A stretch of 40,863 bases of DNA from Bacillota bacterium (GTDB lineage Bacteria > Bacillota_G > SHA-98 > UBA4971). Positions within the stretch are counted from its first letter, which is position 1; every line of letters starts with the position of its first letter. The stretch covers positions 1 through 40,863 of the forward strand of contig JAAZEW010000313.1 of NCBI GenBank assembly GCA_012512055.1, given 5' to 3'. The notes below the pieces were generated by a model. That model searched no databases and was not told the origin of the DNA. It saw only the letters and a list, made by a program, of their open reading frames with translations. The position numbers and the translations under genes are program-made. Of this stretch, positions 1-8,812 are shown piece by piece.

Positions 1-1037
<1,037 letters not shown>

Positions 1038-1083
1038 AGCGCTGTCAATGTCAACAAGAAAGTAAAGAAAGGGGCGGATACAA

Positions 1084-1911
1084 GTGTTAAAGAGCCACAG
1101 TAAATGGCTGGTGTTGGGATTTGCGTTGCTTATTCTCCTCAGTGTTTCACAGATAGGAGTTGCCGCTGACGAGCCGCCGGTTACGCTCTTTATCAATCCG
1201 AACCCAACTCCCGAATTCAAAGCCGATATCTGGGTTGATAAGGGACAGGGGGCTACTTACTACCCCGGTGATTCCATAGACGTTTATTACAGGTCGACCA
1301 AGAACAGTTACGTCTACATCCTTAATATTGACTCTGCCAATCGCTCCAGGTGGTTGTTGCCCAGTCAATGGTTTCCCAACAACTATGCGATGGCGAATAG
1401 AGCGTACGTCCTTCCTAACATGCAGGTAGAAGCGCCTTCTGGGAGAGAGTACCTGGTAATATTCGCATCAACCGAGCCACTCTCTCTTCCGTATCTCGAA
1501 CAGTCTGTCAGATCAGGGGGCGACAAGGCGTACATCGAAGGTGAAGCCGACCTGGTTTTCGGGGCTATTCAAGCTAAGATAAGAATAGCGCCGCAGCGGA
1601 ACTGGGTAAGCTCAAGTACATACTTCTATGTCGGAGCAGGTTATACGATACCGATTCCGCAGCCAATACAACCTATACTACCTCCTGTGACAAGGTACGC
1701 TGCCATAAACGTATCTACGAATCCTTCCAGAGGCAGGGTATTCGTGGACGGGGTAGAGCGAGGCACAGCACCTATTCTCATGAAGGACATTCCTTTGGGA
1801 ACGCACGAAGTCACAGTTGTGATGCCCGGCTATTACACCTATACGCGGAAGTTTGAAGTCAACCATGTTCAGACCTATTATGTGAGCGCAACATTGAAGC
1901 AGATAAAGTAG
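1084..1911 (+). CDS. secreted DUF4384 and PEGA domain protein
   Basis: A 275-aa exported protein. The N-terminus is a Sec signal peptide (hydrophobic WLVLGFALLILLSV, likely cut near VAA|DEPP at residues 27-28). Residues about 35-165 look like DUF4384: a beta-rich domain with YYPGDSIDVYYRS, then YVYILNID and RWLLPSQWFPNN, a family thought to sit at the cell surface. Residues about 203-272 form a PEGA domain (INVSTNPSRGRVFVDG, GTAPILMKDIPLGTHEV), a small beta fold common in surface-layer proteins. The start is a GTG with a purine-rich AAAGGGGCGG a few bases upstream; the hydrophobic stretch begins a few residues later, which supports it. No catalytic motif is visible. The role is probably envelope-related, but substrate and partner are unknown. 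Confidence 0.8.
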   Translation: MLKSHSKWLVLGFALLILLSVSQIGVAADEPPVTLFINPNPTPEFKADIWVDKGQGATYYPGDSIDVYYRSTKNSYVYILNIDSANRSRWLLPSQWFPNNYAMANRAYVLPNMQVEAPSGREYLVIFASTEPLSLPYLEQSVRSGGDKAYIEGEADLVFGAIQAKIRIAPQRNWVSSSTYFYVGAGYTIPIPQPIQPILPPVTRYAAINVSTNPSRGRVFVDGVERGTAPILMKDIPLGTHEVTVVMPGYYTYTRKFEVNHVQTYYVSATLKQIK

Positions 1912-1949
1912 GAAAAATCTTGCTGCCGTGTGGTTAGCTAATGAAGCAC

Positions 1950-1996
1950 AAGCCCAGGTCATGCCGGTGTAAGCAGGCCTGGGCTTATGCTGTTTT
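1950..1996 (+). terminator. hairpin after the DUF4384/PEGA gene, possible terminator
   Basis: AAGCCCAGG (1950-1958) pairs perfectly with CCTGGGCTT (1978-1986) around a 19-nt loop, followed by ATGCTGTTTT. The 9-bp stem is clear. The T-run is short and starts 5 nt after the stem, so termination strength is uncertain. The rest of the 277-nt spacer up to asnS holds a short GCCGG/CCGGC hairpin, GC-rich low-order repeats and the asnS promoter. No T-box leader motif was found. Confidence 0.45.
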
Positions 1997-2085
1997 CCGC
2001 GGGCTTCTATGCCGGACTGCGGAAACCGTCTCCGCAGGCTACCTTGCGCTGCCGGTTTGCCGGCGCTACATGGCGCTGTCAGGCT

Positions 2086-2115
2086 ATGGCAGGCGTGTTT
2101 CGGGGATGGTATAAT
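2086..2115 (+). promoter_or_regulatory. sigma-A promoter for asnS
   Basis: A consensus TATAAT at 2110-2115 is preceded by TG one base upstream (extended -10, TGgTATAAT). A -35-like ATGGCA (4 of 6) lies at 2086-2091 with an 18-nt spacer. Transcription would start near 2122, giving a leader of about 65 nt with a small GCCC/GGGC hairpin before the GTG of asnS. Confidence 0.6.
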
Positions 2116-2188
2116 ATTAAGGCGCGAGGTGCCCCTGTAGGGCAACAAGCAGCCGTGCGAATTCTTGTAAGACTGGTGGGATTGCTCT

Positions 2189-3481
2189 GTGCAAAGTATC
2201 GATATCTCACATGTGGCTGAACATGTAGGTGAAGAAGTCGAGCTTGAGGGCTGGGTGTACAATAAGAGATCCAGCGGATCTCTTGTCTTTCTTATTGTGA
2301 GGGACGGAACCGGATTCATTCAAGCAGTCGCAGTGAAAGGTGAGATCCCTGATGAGGATTTCCAAAGATGTGACGATTTGACTCAAGAGTCATCAGTTGT
2401 GGTCACGGGGATGGTTAAGGCTGACAAGAGAGCGCCGGGAGGTTATGAGCTTGCCGTGACAGGCGTCCGGCCTATTCATATAGCAGAGGAATACCCGATA
2501 TCTCTTAAGAAACACGGGGTTGATTTCCTCATGGATTGGAGGCACCTGTGGCTGCGTACACCCAGGCAGGTAGCTATTTTGAGGATACGGCACGAAATTA
2601 TAGGCGCAATCCGGGATTTCCTTGATGGACGGGAGTTTGTCCTGGTTGATGCCCCGATTCTGACTCCGGCTGCCTGTGAAGGCACGACCACCTTGTTTTC
2701 CACGGATTACTTTGATTCCACCGCATATCTCAGTCAAAGCGGTCAGCTTTACATGGAAGCCGCTGCTATGGCCCTGGGGAAAGTCTATTGTTTCGGGCCT
2801 ACTTTTCGCGCGGAGAAATCCAAGACAAGGAGACACCTGACAGAGTTCTGGATGGTAGAGCCGGAGATGGCCTGGGTCGATCTGGACGGGAATCTGAAGA
2901 TCCAGGAAGAGCTTATCAGCTATGTTATTCAAAGGGTGCTGGAAGAGAGGAAAAATGAACTCGCAACCGTGGAAAGGGACACAGGTAAATTGGAAGACAT
3001 AAACCCTCCGTTCCCGCGGATCTCCTATGACGAGGCAGTTGAGATTCTGAACAAATGCGGTGTTGAGTTTGAGTGGGGCAATGATTTCGGTGGCGGGGAC
3101 GAGACTATCCTGGCGGAGCAGTTTGAATTGCCGGTATTTGTTCACAGATATCCCACGGACATTAAGGCTTTCTACATGAAACCCGACCCGTTAAGGCCTG
3201 AGGTTTGCCTATCCGCTGATCTCCTGGCGCCTGAGGGTTACGGGGAAATTATCGGCGGCGGCCAGAGGATTGATGACCCCGGACTTCTTGCTGCGCGTAT
3301 CAAGGAACATAGTCTTCCTGAAGAGGCGTACGCATGGTATATGGACCTCCGCAAGTTCGGTTCTGTGCCCCACTCCGGGTTTGGCCTGGGCATAGAGCGT
3401 ATTGTCGCCTGGATATGCGGGATTGACCACATTAGAGAGACAATACCCTTCCCAAGGCTGCTAAATAGAATTTACCCATAA
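2189..3481 (+). CDS. asnS: asparaginyl-tRNA synthetase
   Basis: Charges tRNA-Asn with asparagine (class IIb synthetase, cytosolic homodimer). The 430 aa match the usual bacterial AsnRS length. An OB-fold anticodon-binding domain occupies residues about 14-100 ([19 protein letters not shown]). The class II core carries motif 2 ([16 protein letters not shown], residues 206-221) and motif 3 ([12 protein letters not shown], residues 397-408). The segment [11 protein letters not shown] and motif 2 wording fit AsnRS rather than AspRS, and there is no bacterial AspRS GAD insertion. The start is GTG at 2189 with GGTGGG 8 nt upstream. It appears to be transcribed from its own promoter, and the next gene follows after 13 nt. 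Confidence 0.96.
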   Translation: MQSIDISHVAEHVGEEVELEGWVYNKRSSGSLVFLIVRDGTGFIQAVAVKGEIPDEDFQRCDDLTQESSVVVTGMVKADKRAPGGYELAVTGVRPIHIAEEYPISLKKHGVDFLMDWRHLWLRTPRQVAILRIRHEIIGAIRDFLDGREFVLVDAPILTPAACEGTTTLFSTDYFDSTAYLSQSGQLYMEAAAMALGKVYCFGPTFRAEKSKTRRHLTEFWMVEPEMAWVDLDGNLKIQEELISYVIQRVLEERKNELATVERDTGKLEDINPPFPRISYDEAVEILNKCGVEFEWGNDFGGGDETILAEQFELPVFVHRYPTDIKAFYMKPDPLRPEVCLSADLLAPEGYGEIIGGGQRIDDPGLLAARIKEHSLPEEAYAWYMDLRKFGSVPHSGFGLGIERIVAWICGIDHIRETIPFPRLLNRIYP

Positions 3482-3494
3482 AGGAGGGGTTTAC

Positions 3495-5036
3495 GTGGCA
3501 CGTTCTATTCTGACTCGGATGACTGCGGCAGCTAAAGCAAGCCCGGTAATCTTGGTAGTCATTGCGCTTGCCTTATCTTTAGGTGTTCAGGCTGCAGGTA
3601 TTCCTTCCTCTGATACTCCTTACGGCATTCAGGCGGGAAGCGACCTGGAGGCAGGAATTGACTTCTTTCAATCAGGCAGGTTTGAGGATGCGATACGAGC
3701 CTTCTCCCGCACAATCGAAAGCGAGCCGGAAGGGCCGGAAGTGAGCGAAGTATATGCCTGGCTGGGTTATGCCTACTTATGCAGGGGATGGACTTCCGAG
3801 GCGGAGAAGGCCTATTCAGAGAGTGTTAGCAGAACAACGGATTCTGCTTTGAGGCTCAGGGCATTGCTGGCTCTGGGTCAATTGCATTTAGACAGCGGTG
3901 ATTATGACAAGGCTGTCTCCACGTTTCTTGATGCTCTTCGGTCCTCCGGCGGGAAGGAGAAAGGCGTAGTCAAGACTCTGATTGGTATCGCTGACTATGA
4001 GGCAGGCAAGACTTCAGCCGCCAAAGAACTGTTTCAGGAAGTACTTGGCGAGTTTCCCAATGATCCTGTCGCTGACTATTACGTCCAAGTAATAGAATAT
4101 GCTGAGAAGAAGAAGAGTGTGCTGTTTCCAACCAAGCCTAAGTTGGGGAGGAAGGAAGCGGCTGCTAAAAAGACGGGACAGGGAGCGCCTGATCTTCGAG
4201 GGGTGGTCTTGGTCGATTCCGGCGCCAAGTATACTATTACTCCCCATGTTAAGCTGACTGTCGGCACAGAGACTGATGTTCCGTTAGAAGGGTTCTTTCT
4301 TTCTGCAGGAGATGACAGTTTCAGATGGCATGATTGGCAGTCAATGAATATTGAATGGATACTGCGGGGAGAGGAAGACGGTGTCAAGAAGATCAACGCA
4401 GTCTACTATGGGGAGGGCTTTAGCAAAACGGCAATCGCAGACACATCCATTGTACTCGACAGGAGGCCTCCGTGGGGCTCGTTTGGGATAAACGATGGCC
4501 GGAAGTATACCAATAACACGCTGGTTGCGTTAAATCTTAGCTTCTATGACAAGTTGAGCGGCGTTGCCGGCATCTGTCTGAGTAACGACGGTATGGTATG
4601 GACCGGCTGGATGACATACCGGAGTTCCGTTCACAACTGGCAACTGCCTCCCGGAGACGGTACGAAAAAGATATACGCCCGTGTCCATGATGGTGCAGGG
4701 AACATATCAGGTGTTATTACTTCTGAAATCCGGTTGGATACAACACCTCCTCTGCTTTGGTTCGTCAGCTTGAAACACCTGAGTCCCACCTCAGTGGAGA
4801 TTACTTGGATGACTGACGAGGACTGTGATTCAGTCGTCGAGTACAGGCTGGATACTGACAGGAGGCAGACTATTACTATTCGGGACGACAAGTTCACTAC
4901 TCATCACGTAATTCGTCTTGAAGACCTTAAGCCATCTACCAAGTACCGGTTTAGGGCGCTTTCGCGGGATCTTGCCGGAAACCTCTCTGTCTCTCAGGAA
5001 TACTCATTTGTCACGAAGGCTCAGAATGAGAAGTGA
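3495..5036 (+). CDS. exported TPR protein with C-terminal Ig/fibronectin-type domains
   Basis: 513 aa. GTG start at 3495, preceded by a very good AAAGGAGGGG site. An N-terminal hydrophobic segment (residues about 16-34, ending VQAAG) indicates a signal peptide. Residues about 45-205 are tetratricopeptide-like (ASP LEAGIDFFQSGRFEDAIRAF, AWLGYAYLCRGWTSEAEKAY, LLALGQLHLDSGDYDKAV), ending in an Ala/Lys-rich linker. Residues about 240-415 are beta-rich with DRRPPWGSFGIN and DGAGNISG, resembling bacterial Ig-like repeats. Residues about 420-508 are a fibronectin type III domain (SVEITWMTDEDCDSVVEY, LKPSTKYRFRALSRDLAGN). TPR units suggest protein binding, and the C-terminal domains suggest surface exposure. 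No enzyme motif is visible and the function is unknown. It sits 13 nt after asnS and may be read through from it. Confidence 0.78.
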   Translation: MARSILTRMTAAAKASPVILVVIALALSLGVQAAGIPSSDTPYGIQAGSDLEAGIDFFQSGRFEDAIRAFSRTIESEPEGPEVSEVYAWLGYAYLCRGWTSEAEKAYSESVSRTTDSALRLRALLALGQLHLDSGDYDKAVSTFLDALRSSGGKEKGVVKTLIGIADYEAGKTSAAKELFQEVLGEFPNDPVADYYVQVIEYAEKKKSVLFPTKPKLGRKEAAAKKTGQGAPDLRGVVLVDSGAKYTITPHVKLTVGTETDVPLEGFFLSAGDDSFRWHDWQSMNIEWILRGEEDGVKKINAVYYGEGFSKTAIADTSIVLDRRPPWGSFGINDGRKYTNNTLVALNLSFYDKLSGVAGICLSNDGMVWTGWMTYRSSVHNWQLPPGDGTKKIYARVHDGAGNISGVITSEIRLDTTPPLLWFVSLKHLSPTSVEITWMTDEDCDSVVEYRLDTDRRQTITIRDDKFTTHHVIRLEDLKPSTKYRFRALSRDLAGNLSVSQEYSFVTKAQNEK

Positions 5037-5084
5037 TATGCTCAGGCGGTGCACGGCTATTAAGGTGAGGGAGCGAGCAGGTAA

Positions 5085-6494
5085 ATGACGATACACAGAA
5101 CAGGTGAATCGTATGATGTGATCATTATCGGCGCAGGCCCCGCCGGAATATTCTCCGGGCTTGAACTGGGGAGAGACAGGCGCGGGAGTATTCGTGTTGC
5201 CATCATTGAGAAAGGCCCTGATATTGACGCGAGGATATGCCCTTCCACTGAGGGGAGCTCTGCGTGTAGGAGGTGCGACCCTTGCAGCGTAGTGTCAGGC
5301 TGGGGTGGAGCAGGGGCATTCAGCGACGGGAAGCTTACTCTTTCAACTCAGGTAGGCGGAATGCTGGACATGTATACAGGCGAGGCCAAGTTGAGAGAGC
5401 TCATCAGTTATGTGGACCGGATCTACCTTGATTTCGGGGCTCCTACAAGGGTGTGGGGCGAGGACGAAGAAGCCATACATGAACTGGATCGAAAGGCGAT
5501 TCTTGCTGAGCTTAAGCTGATCCCTGCGCCTATTAGGCATCTGGGCACGGGTAAAACGAAAAAGATCCTCGAAGGCATGAAGGAAGAACTCAGTCGATCC
5601 GCTGATATCATCCTGGGTGAGAGTGCAGAGAAAATCCTGGTCGCCGACAACAAAGTAGTAGGGGTTGAGACTTCGAAAGGCCGTGTGATCAGGGGTTCTT
5701 ATGTAATTGCTGCGCCGGGCAGGGACGGAGCGGAATGGTTGTCAGAGGAGGCTCACAGGCTGGGCTTGTCCACGGCTATTAACCCTGTTGACATCGGTGT
5801 CCGGGTTGAGCTCCCGGCTGTGGTGGCGGAGCCGTTGACTGATGTGTCTTATGAGTCGAAACTGGTTTATCATTCCCGATCCTTTGATGATAAGGTCAGG
5901 ACGTTTTGCATGTGTCCCTACGGTCAAGTCGTCACTGAGAGTTCAGACGGGCTTATTACGGTGAACGGGCATACTCACTCGGAGAAGAAGACTGAAAACA
6001 CCAACTTCGCACTCCTGGTGAGCAAGACCTTTACTGAACCTTTCAATGATCCTATCGCGTACGGGAAATACGTGGCCGGCCTGGCGAACCTTCTGGGCAA
6101 CGGTGTAATCGTTCAAAGGCTTGGGGACCTGATAAACGGGAGAAGATCCATTAAGGAGCGAATCGCAAAAGGGACTGTCATCCCTACGCTGAAGGAGGCA
6201 ACGCCGGGCGACCTCAGCCTGGTATTCCCGTATAGGCACCTTGTGAGTATCATGGAAATGCTGAAGGCTTTGGATGCAGTTGCACCAGGGGTCTATGGCC
6301 GTAATACTTTGCTTTACGGTGTAGAGGTGAAATTCTACTCGTCGAGACTGTCAGTCACGCAGGCCTTGGAAACACAAATAGGGAACTTCTTTGCCATCGG
6401 AGACGGCGCAGGCGTTACCCGTGGGCTTATGCAGGCCTCAGCTTCGGGTGTTGTGGCTGCCCGCGAAATATTGAGCAGGCTTGATAAGATGTAG
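5085..6494 (+). CDS. FAD-dependent dehydrogenase, COG2509 family
   Basis: 469 aa. The Rossmann fingerprint DVIIIGAGPAGIFSG is at residues 11-25, followed by an acidic strand end (AIIEKG). A Cys cluster C52-x8-C61-x2-C64-x2-C67 leads into SGWGGAGAFSDGKL, which I recognise as typical of the COG2509 uncharacterised FAD-dependent dehydrogenases. A second FAD-contact segment near the C-terminus (FFAIGDGAGVTRGLMQASASG) closes the fold. The Cys spacing could hold a metal or Fe-S group, but this is inference. The physiological substrate of the family is not established. GGTGAGGGAG upstream of the ATG at 5085 gives a plausible ribosome site. A 476-nt spacer follows, so it is probably the last gene of its transcript. 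Confidence 0.85.
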   Translation: MTIHRTGESYDVIIIGAGPAGIFSGLELGRDRRGSIRVAIIEKGPDIDARICPSTEGSSACRRCDPCSVVSGWGGAGAFSDGKLTLSTQVGGMLDMYTGEAKLRELISYVDRIYLDFGAPTRVWGEDEEAIHELDRKAILAELKLIPAPIRHLGTGKTKKILEGMKEELSRSADIILGESAEKILVADNKVVGVETSKGRVIRGSYVIAAPGRDGAEWLSEEAHRLGLSTAINPVDIGVRVELPAVVAEPLTDVSYESKLVYHSRSFDDKVRTFCMCPYGQVVTESSDGLITVNGHTHSEKKTENTNFALLVSKTFTEPFNDPIAYGKYVAGLANLLGNGVIVQRLGDLINGRRSIKERIAKGTVIPTLKEATPGDLSLVFPYRHLVSIMEMLKALDAVAPGVYGRNTLLYGVEVKFYSSRLSVTQALETQIGNFFAIGDGAGVTRGLMQASASGVVAAREILSRLDKM

Positions 6495-6540
6495 GCCGAA
6501 CCTGCATTAGAGTAAGCTCCGCGTTTTCATCCTTTCGATG

Positions 6541-6561
6541 GTGCCGGCTGTGGGCCGGCAC
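6541..6561 (+). terminator. GC-rich perfect hairpin after the flavoprotein gene
   Basis: GTGCCGGC (6541-6548) pairs perfectly with GCCGGCAC (6554-6561) around a 5-nt loop. No T-run follows (GGGGACTTG), so it is a weak intrinsic terminator at best. It may instead protect the 3' end or separate the two transcription units. Confidence 0.35.
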
Positions 6562-6640
6562 GGGGGACTTGCGCAAAAAAGTACTCGAACTAGGTATCGT
6601 TGCCTCACGGGAAAATGTACTCAAAATGATAGCCGAATCC

Positions 6641-6669
6641 TTGACTTGACTTTTGGCATGTTCTATACT
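6641..6669 (+). promoter_or_regulatory. strong sigma-A promoter for the ABC exporter leader
   Basis: TTGACT at 6641-6646 and TATACT at 6664-6669 are separated by exactly 17 nt; each matches 5 of 6 consensus positions. The transcript would start near 6676, about 295 nt upstream of the exporter ATG, so a long untranslated leader is made. Confidence 0.8.
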
Positions 6670-6740
6670 CAAAACATAGACTTTAGAGGAAAGTCATCCA
6701 ATAAAAGGTATTAGAGCGAATCAGGAAGGGGGGCCGTCAA

Positions 6741-6797
6741 ATGATCAATCTCAGCGTTGGAGTGGTTATGAAAACAAGGCCCCACCTTGACTGTTGA
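6741..6797 (+). CDS. 18-residue leader peptide of the ABC exporter
   Basis: ATG at 6741 follows a strong site (AGGAAGGGGGG, 6723-6733) by 7 nt and reads MINLSVGVVMKTRPHLDC before TGA. It is too short for standard gene calling. Its last six codons contain segment 2 of the attenuator and its ribosome site is segment 1, so its translation state decides the RNA fold. S-V-G-V-V resembles the S-I-A-V-V stretch of the macrolide-stalled ErmA leader peptide, and K-T-R fits the basic-x-basic arrest motif. A ribosome paused with Val9 in the P site would cover to about 6780. That would hide segment 1 but leave the ACCTTGAC core of segment 2 free. Translation has not been shown; the evidence is positional and structural. 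Confidence 0.7.
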   Translation: MINLSVGVVMKTRPHLDC

Positions 6798-6809
6798 CTG
6801 GTAAATAAT

Positions 6810-6848
6810 GTCAAGGTCGTGGGCCGGATACACCCACGACCTTTTGAC
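6810..6848 (+). terminator. attenuator terminator 1 (segments 3:4)
   Basis: AAGGTCGTGGG (6813-6823) pairs perfectly over 11 bp with CCCACGACCTT (6833-6843) around a 9-nt loop. TTTT (6842-6845) begins in the last two stem bases. GTCAA/TTGAC can extend the base with a bulge. The T-run is short, so this hairpin may need the second terminator to give full shut-off. Confidence 0.65.
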
Positions 6849-6882
6849 TGTGATATGCCGCTGATTGCTTGTGTCATTTCTG

Positions 6883-6912
6883 AGAGTCGTGGGAAATCCT
6901 ACGGCTCTTTTT
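6883..6912 (+). terminator. attenuator terminator 2 (segments 5:6)
   Basis: AGAGTCGTGGG (6883-6893) pairs with CCTACGGCTCT (6898-6908) as an 11-bp stem with two G-U wobbles and an AAAT loop, followed directly by TTTTT (6908-6912). This is a standard intrinsic terminator lying between the promoter and the first codon of the exporter, so it must be bypassed for expression. Confidence 0.85.
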
Positions 6913-6970
6913 AGTTTGCTTTGTTCCCGATTGTTGAGGGTTGGATATGAGAAAGTGAGGCTTAGTTGAC

Positions 6971-7840
6971 ATGTCGTCTGCGCTGGAATGTCATAATGCC
7001 AGAAAGGTCTTTCATGTAAAAAAGGAAATGACGGACGGCTCTACCCTGTGTCGCCTGATTGCCAGGCTGATTCCTAAATACAAGGCGGTAGAGGCGGTGG
7101 ATGGGCTCACTTTTCATGTGGAGCCCGGTGAGATATTCGGCATCTTGGGCCCTAACGGCTCAGGGAAATCGACTCTGATACGATTGATTTCAACGCTTCT
7201 TCTGCCTGATGAAGGCTGCATTACGGTTTTCGGGCATGATGTGGTCAAGGAGAGACTCCAGGTTAGGAGGCTTATCAACAGGGTTTCGGTGGATGCTGCT
7301 TTCTTCAAGGGGCTTTCTGCCATGGAGAATCTAAGCTATGCTGCAAGGCTATACGACCTTGACAGAAGCGCTTGGCAGGCTACGGCGGCTGACGTCCTTC
7401 ACCGCTTGGGGCTGAAACGCGACAATCTTCATGAACCGCTGGAAGACCTGTCAAGAGGGATGCAGCAAAAAATCGCCGTGGTCAGGGCTCTGCTTACCCA
7501 TCCCTTGTTGTTGCTGTTGGATGAGCCTACCACCGGGCTGGATCCTGTATCTAAAAAAGAGGTCCAGGATTTTGTCTTGGAAGAGAGGGAACGTCGCGGG
7601 ACAACCGTAGTCCTTACCACCCATGACATGCAGGAGGCTGATAGGCTCTGTGATAGGGTTGCCATTATCGACCATGGCAGATTCGTGGCCATGGATACGC
7701 CGGGAAACCTCAAATCACAGGTGTCAGCGAATGGTGAGGACGTAACCCTGGAAGAAGTCTTCTTTGCGCTGACAGGGAAGAACCTGAAAGATAACGGTAA
7801 ATCAGTGGGGAGAGATGAGGATCGTGTTAGAGATCAATAA
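6971..7840 (+). CDS. ABC-2 type exporter, ATP-binding subunit
   Basis: 289 aa, the ATPase of a two-component exporter at the cytoplasmic membrane. Walker A GPNGSGKST is at residues 60-68, the signature LSRGMQQK at 160-167, Walker B LLLLLDEP at 179-186 and the H-loop LTTHD at 214-218. The order and wording (EPTTGLDPVSKKEVQDF) fit the DrrA/NodI group of ABC-2 drug, polysaccharide or lipid exporters. A signature starting LSRG instead of LSGG is common in this group. ATG at 6971 has AAAGTGAGG 10 nt upstream. The permease gene overlaps its end by 26 nt, which implies coupled synthesis. Expression is probably controlled by the attenuator upstream, which makes antibiotic export or target protection the most likely role. 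The substrate cannot be read from sequence. Confidence 0.9.
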   Translation: MSSALECHNARKVFHVKKEMTDGSTLCRLIARLIPKYKAVEAVDGLTFHVEPGEIFGILGPNGSGKSTLIRLISTLLLPDEGCITVFGHDVVKERLQVRRLINRVSVDAAFFKGLSAMENLSYAARLYDLDRSAWQATAADVLHRLGLKRDNLHEPLEDLSRGMQQKIAVVRALLTHPLLLLLDEPTTGLDPVSKKEVQDFVLEERERRGTTVVLTTHDMQEADRLCDRVAIIDHGRFVAMDTPGNLKSQVSANGEDVTLEEVFFALTGKNLKDNGKSVGRDEDRVRDQ

Positions 7841-8630
7841 GGAGCTCCGCCGGAGCTATGCTTTGGTTGAGAGGAACTTCAACCTCATAAAGAGATACCT
7901 CGGCTGGGAAATTGTGTTTATGGTCTACACAGTCGTGAACACGTTGACAATAGCGTTTATCGGCTTGTCTCCTGACGGCTCGGGACGGGAAAGAGTCCTT
8001 TACCTTATAGTCGGGGCTTTACTTTGGGGATTTCTGTCTGTCCTGTTCCACGAGGTTGCCGAGTCAGTCCAGTGGGAGCGGTGGGAAGGGACAATTGAGT
8101 ACTCTTTCATGGCGCCTATGAGAAGACTCTCGTACCTTGGCGGAGTATGCTTGTATGCTTCGGGTTACGGAGCCATAAGGACGGTAATAGTCATGTTTGC
8201 CGTAGTCAGCGTCTTTGATCTGGATCTTAGCTCAGCGAACCTTGTTGCAGGTTTTACCGTGCTTCTTCTGTCAAGTCTGTCATTTATCGGGGTAGGACTC
8301 ATGGCTGCGACGCTTCCTTTGATGTCAGCCGAGAAAGGATCCCAAGCAGCCCACATACTGGAGGCTGCGATCTTGCTGGTCTCAGGCGTGTACTATGACG
8401 TAAGCGTGTTACCTGTCTGGATGCAGAAGCTGTCTCGAATATCGCCCGCAACCTATACTTTGAGGGCAGCCCGGGAAGCGCTTCTCTTCGGAGCGTCTCT
8501 TCATGACATAAGAGGCGAGCTGCTGATTCTCCTGGCTACCGGGGTGATTCTGATTCCTTTGGGATTGCTTGTGTTCAACCGGGCTGAGCTCTATGCCATG
8601 CGCACCGGGAAGCTGAAGAGGAGCGGCTAA
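7815..8630 (+). CDS. ABC-2 type exporter, permease subunit
   Basis: 271 aa integral membrane protein with about six hydrophobic segments (for example [39 protein letters not shown] shortened here to its core, [19 protein letters not shown]). The amphipathic stretch [18 protein letters not shown] before a membrane segment resembles the conserved cytosolic loop of ABC-2 permeases (DrrB/NodJ group) that contacts the ATPase. The ATG at 7815 lies inside the 3' end of the ATPase gene (26-nt overlap). A short GGGCC/GGCCC hairpin follows the stop codon; the rpmE promoter comes next. It forms the export channel with the upstream ATPase. Residue detail does not settle the substrate. Confidence 0.88.
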   Translation: MRIVLEINKELRRSYALVERNFNLIKRYLGWEIVFMVYTVVNTLTIAFIGLSPDGSGRERVLYLIVGALLWGFLSVLFHEVAESVQWERWEGTIEYSFMAPMRRLSYLGGVCLYASGYGAIRTVIVMFAVVSVFDLDLSSANLVAGFTVLLLSSLSFIGVGLMAATLPLMSAEKGSQAAHILEAAILLVSGVYYDVSVLPVWMQKLSRISPATYTLRAAREALLFGASLHDIRGELLILLATGVILIPLGLLVFNRAELYAMRTGKLKRSG

Positions 8631-8659
8631 GGGCCCGGGGCTTTGGCCCGTTCTTGTCA

Positions 8660-8688
8660 TTGATGGTGCATAGTGTCTGTGCTATAAT
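8660..8688 (+). promoter_or_regulatory. sigma-A promoter for rpmE
   Basis: TTGATG at 8660-8665 and a perfect TATAAT at 8683-8688 with a 17-nt spacer. Transcription would start near 8695, directly before a block of four 22-bp repeats that fills the leader. Confidence 0.75.
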
Positions 8689-8700
8689 AACTAATTGGCA

Positions 8701-8789
8701 AGGTCGCAGCTATGGACTGCAGAGGTCACAGCCATGGACTGCAGAAGTCGTAGCGATTGAATGGGCGAGGTCTCAACTATGGACTGCCC
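8701..8789 (+). repeat. four degenerate 22-bp tandem repeats in the rpmE leader
   Basis: Units begin at 8701, 8723, 8745 and 8768. Units 1 and 2 differ at only two positions (AGGTCGCAGCTATGGACTGC against AGGTCACAGCCATGGACTGC). Unit 3 is strongly diverged and 23 bp long; unit 4 shares TATGGACTGC. The block lies between the promoter and the ribosome site, so it is transcribed as 5' leader. The period is not a multiple of three in coding terms, so a repeat peptide is unlikely. Confidence 0.8.
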
Positions 8790-8812
8790 AGGCCGGTAGG
8801 GAGGTAAACGTA

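Larger units (their letters stand above)
6676..6912 (+). promoter_or_regulatory. six-segment transcription attenuator with leader peptide
   Basis: Read from the sequence. Segment 1 (6726-6735, AAGGGGGGCC) is the ribosome site of the leader peptide. Segment 2 is 6778-6791 (GGCCCCACCTTGAC). Segment 3 is 6810-6825 (GTCAAGGTCGTGGGCC). Segment 4 is 6833-6843 (CCCACGACCTT). Segment 5 is 6883-6893 and segment 6 is 6898-6908. One fold pairs 1:2, 3:4 and 5:6; 3:4 and 5:6 are terminator hairpins. The other fold pairs 2:3 (8 perfect bp 6784-6791/6810-6817 plus 5 bp 6778-6782/6821-6825) and 4:5 (8 perfect bp, 6833-6840/6886-6893), which removes both terminators. A 6-bp hairpin (6679-6684/6690-6695) caps the 5' end. 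The arrangement matches ribosome-mediated attenuation as known for ermK and bmrCD. That drug stalling is the trigger is inference. Confidence 0.75.

Noticed and set aside
1912..2188. T-box riboswitch expected before asnS
   Set aside because: No T-box sequence or stem with a specifier arrangement found; only a promoter and short hairpins.
8654..8812. N-terminal extension of rpmE
   Set aside because: The extra 53 codons run through the promoter, four 22-bp repeats and the ribosome site; L31 is complete from GTG 8813.
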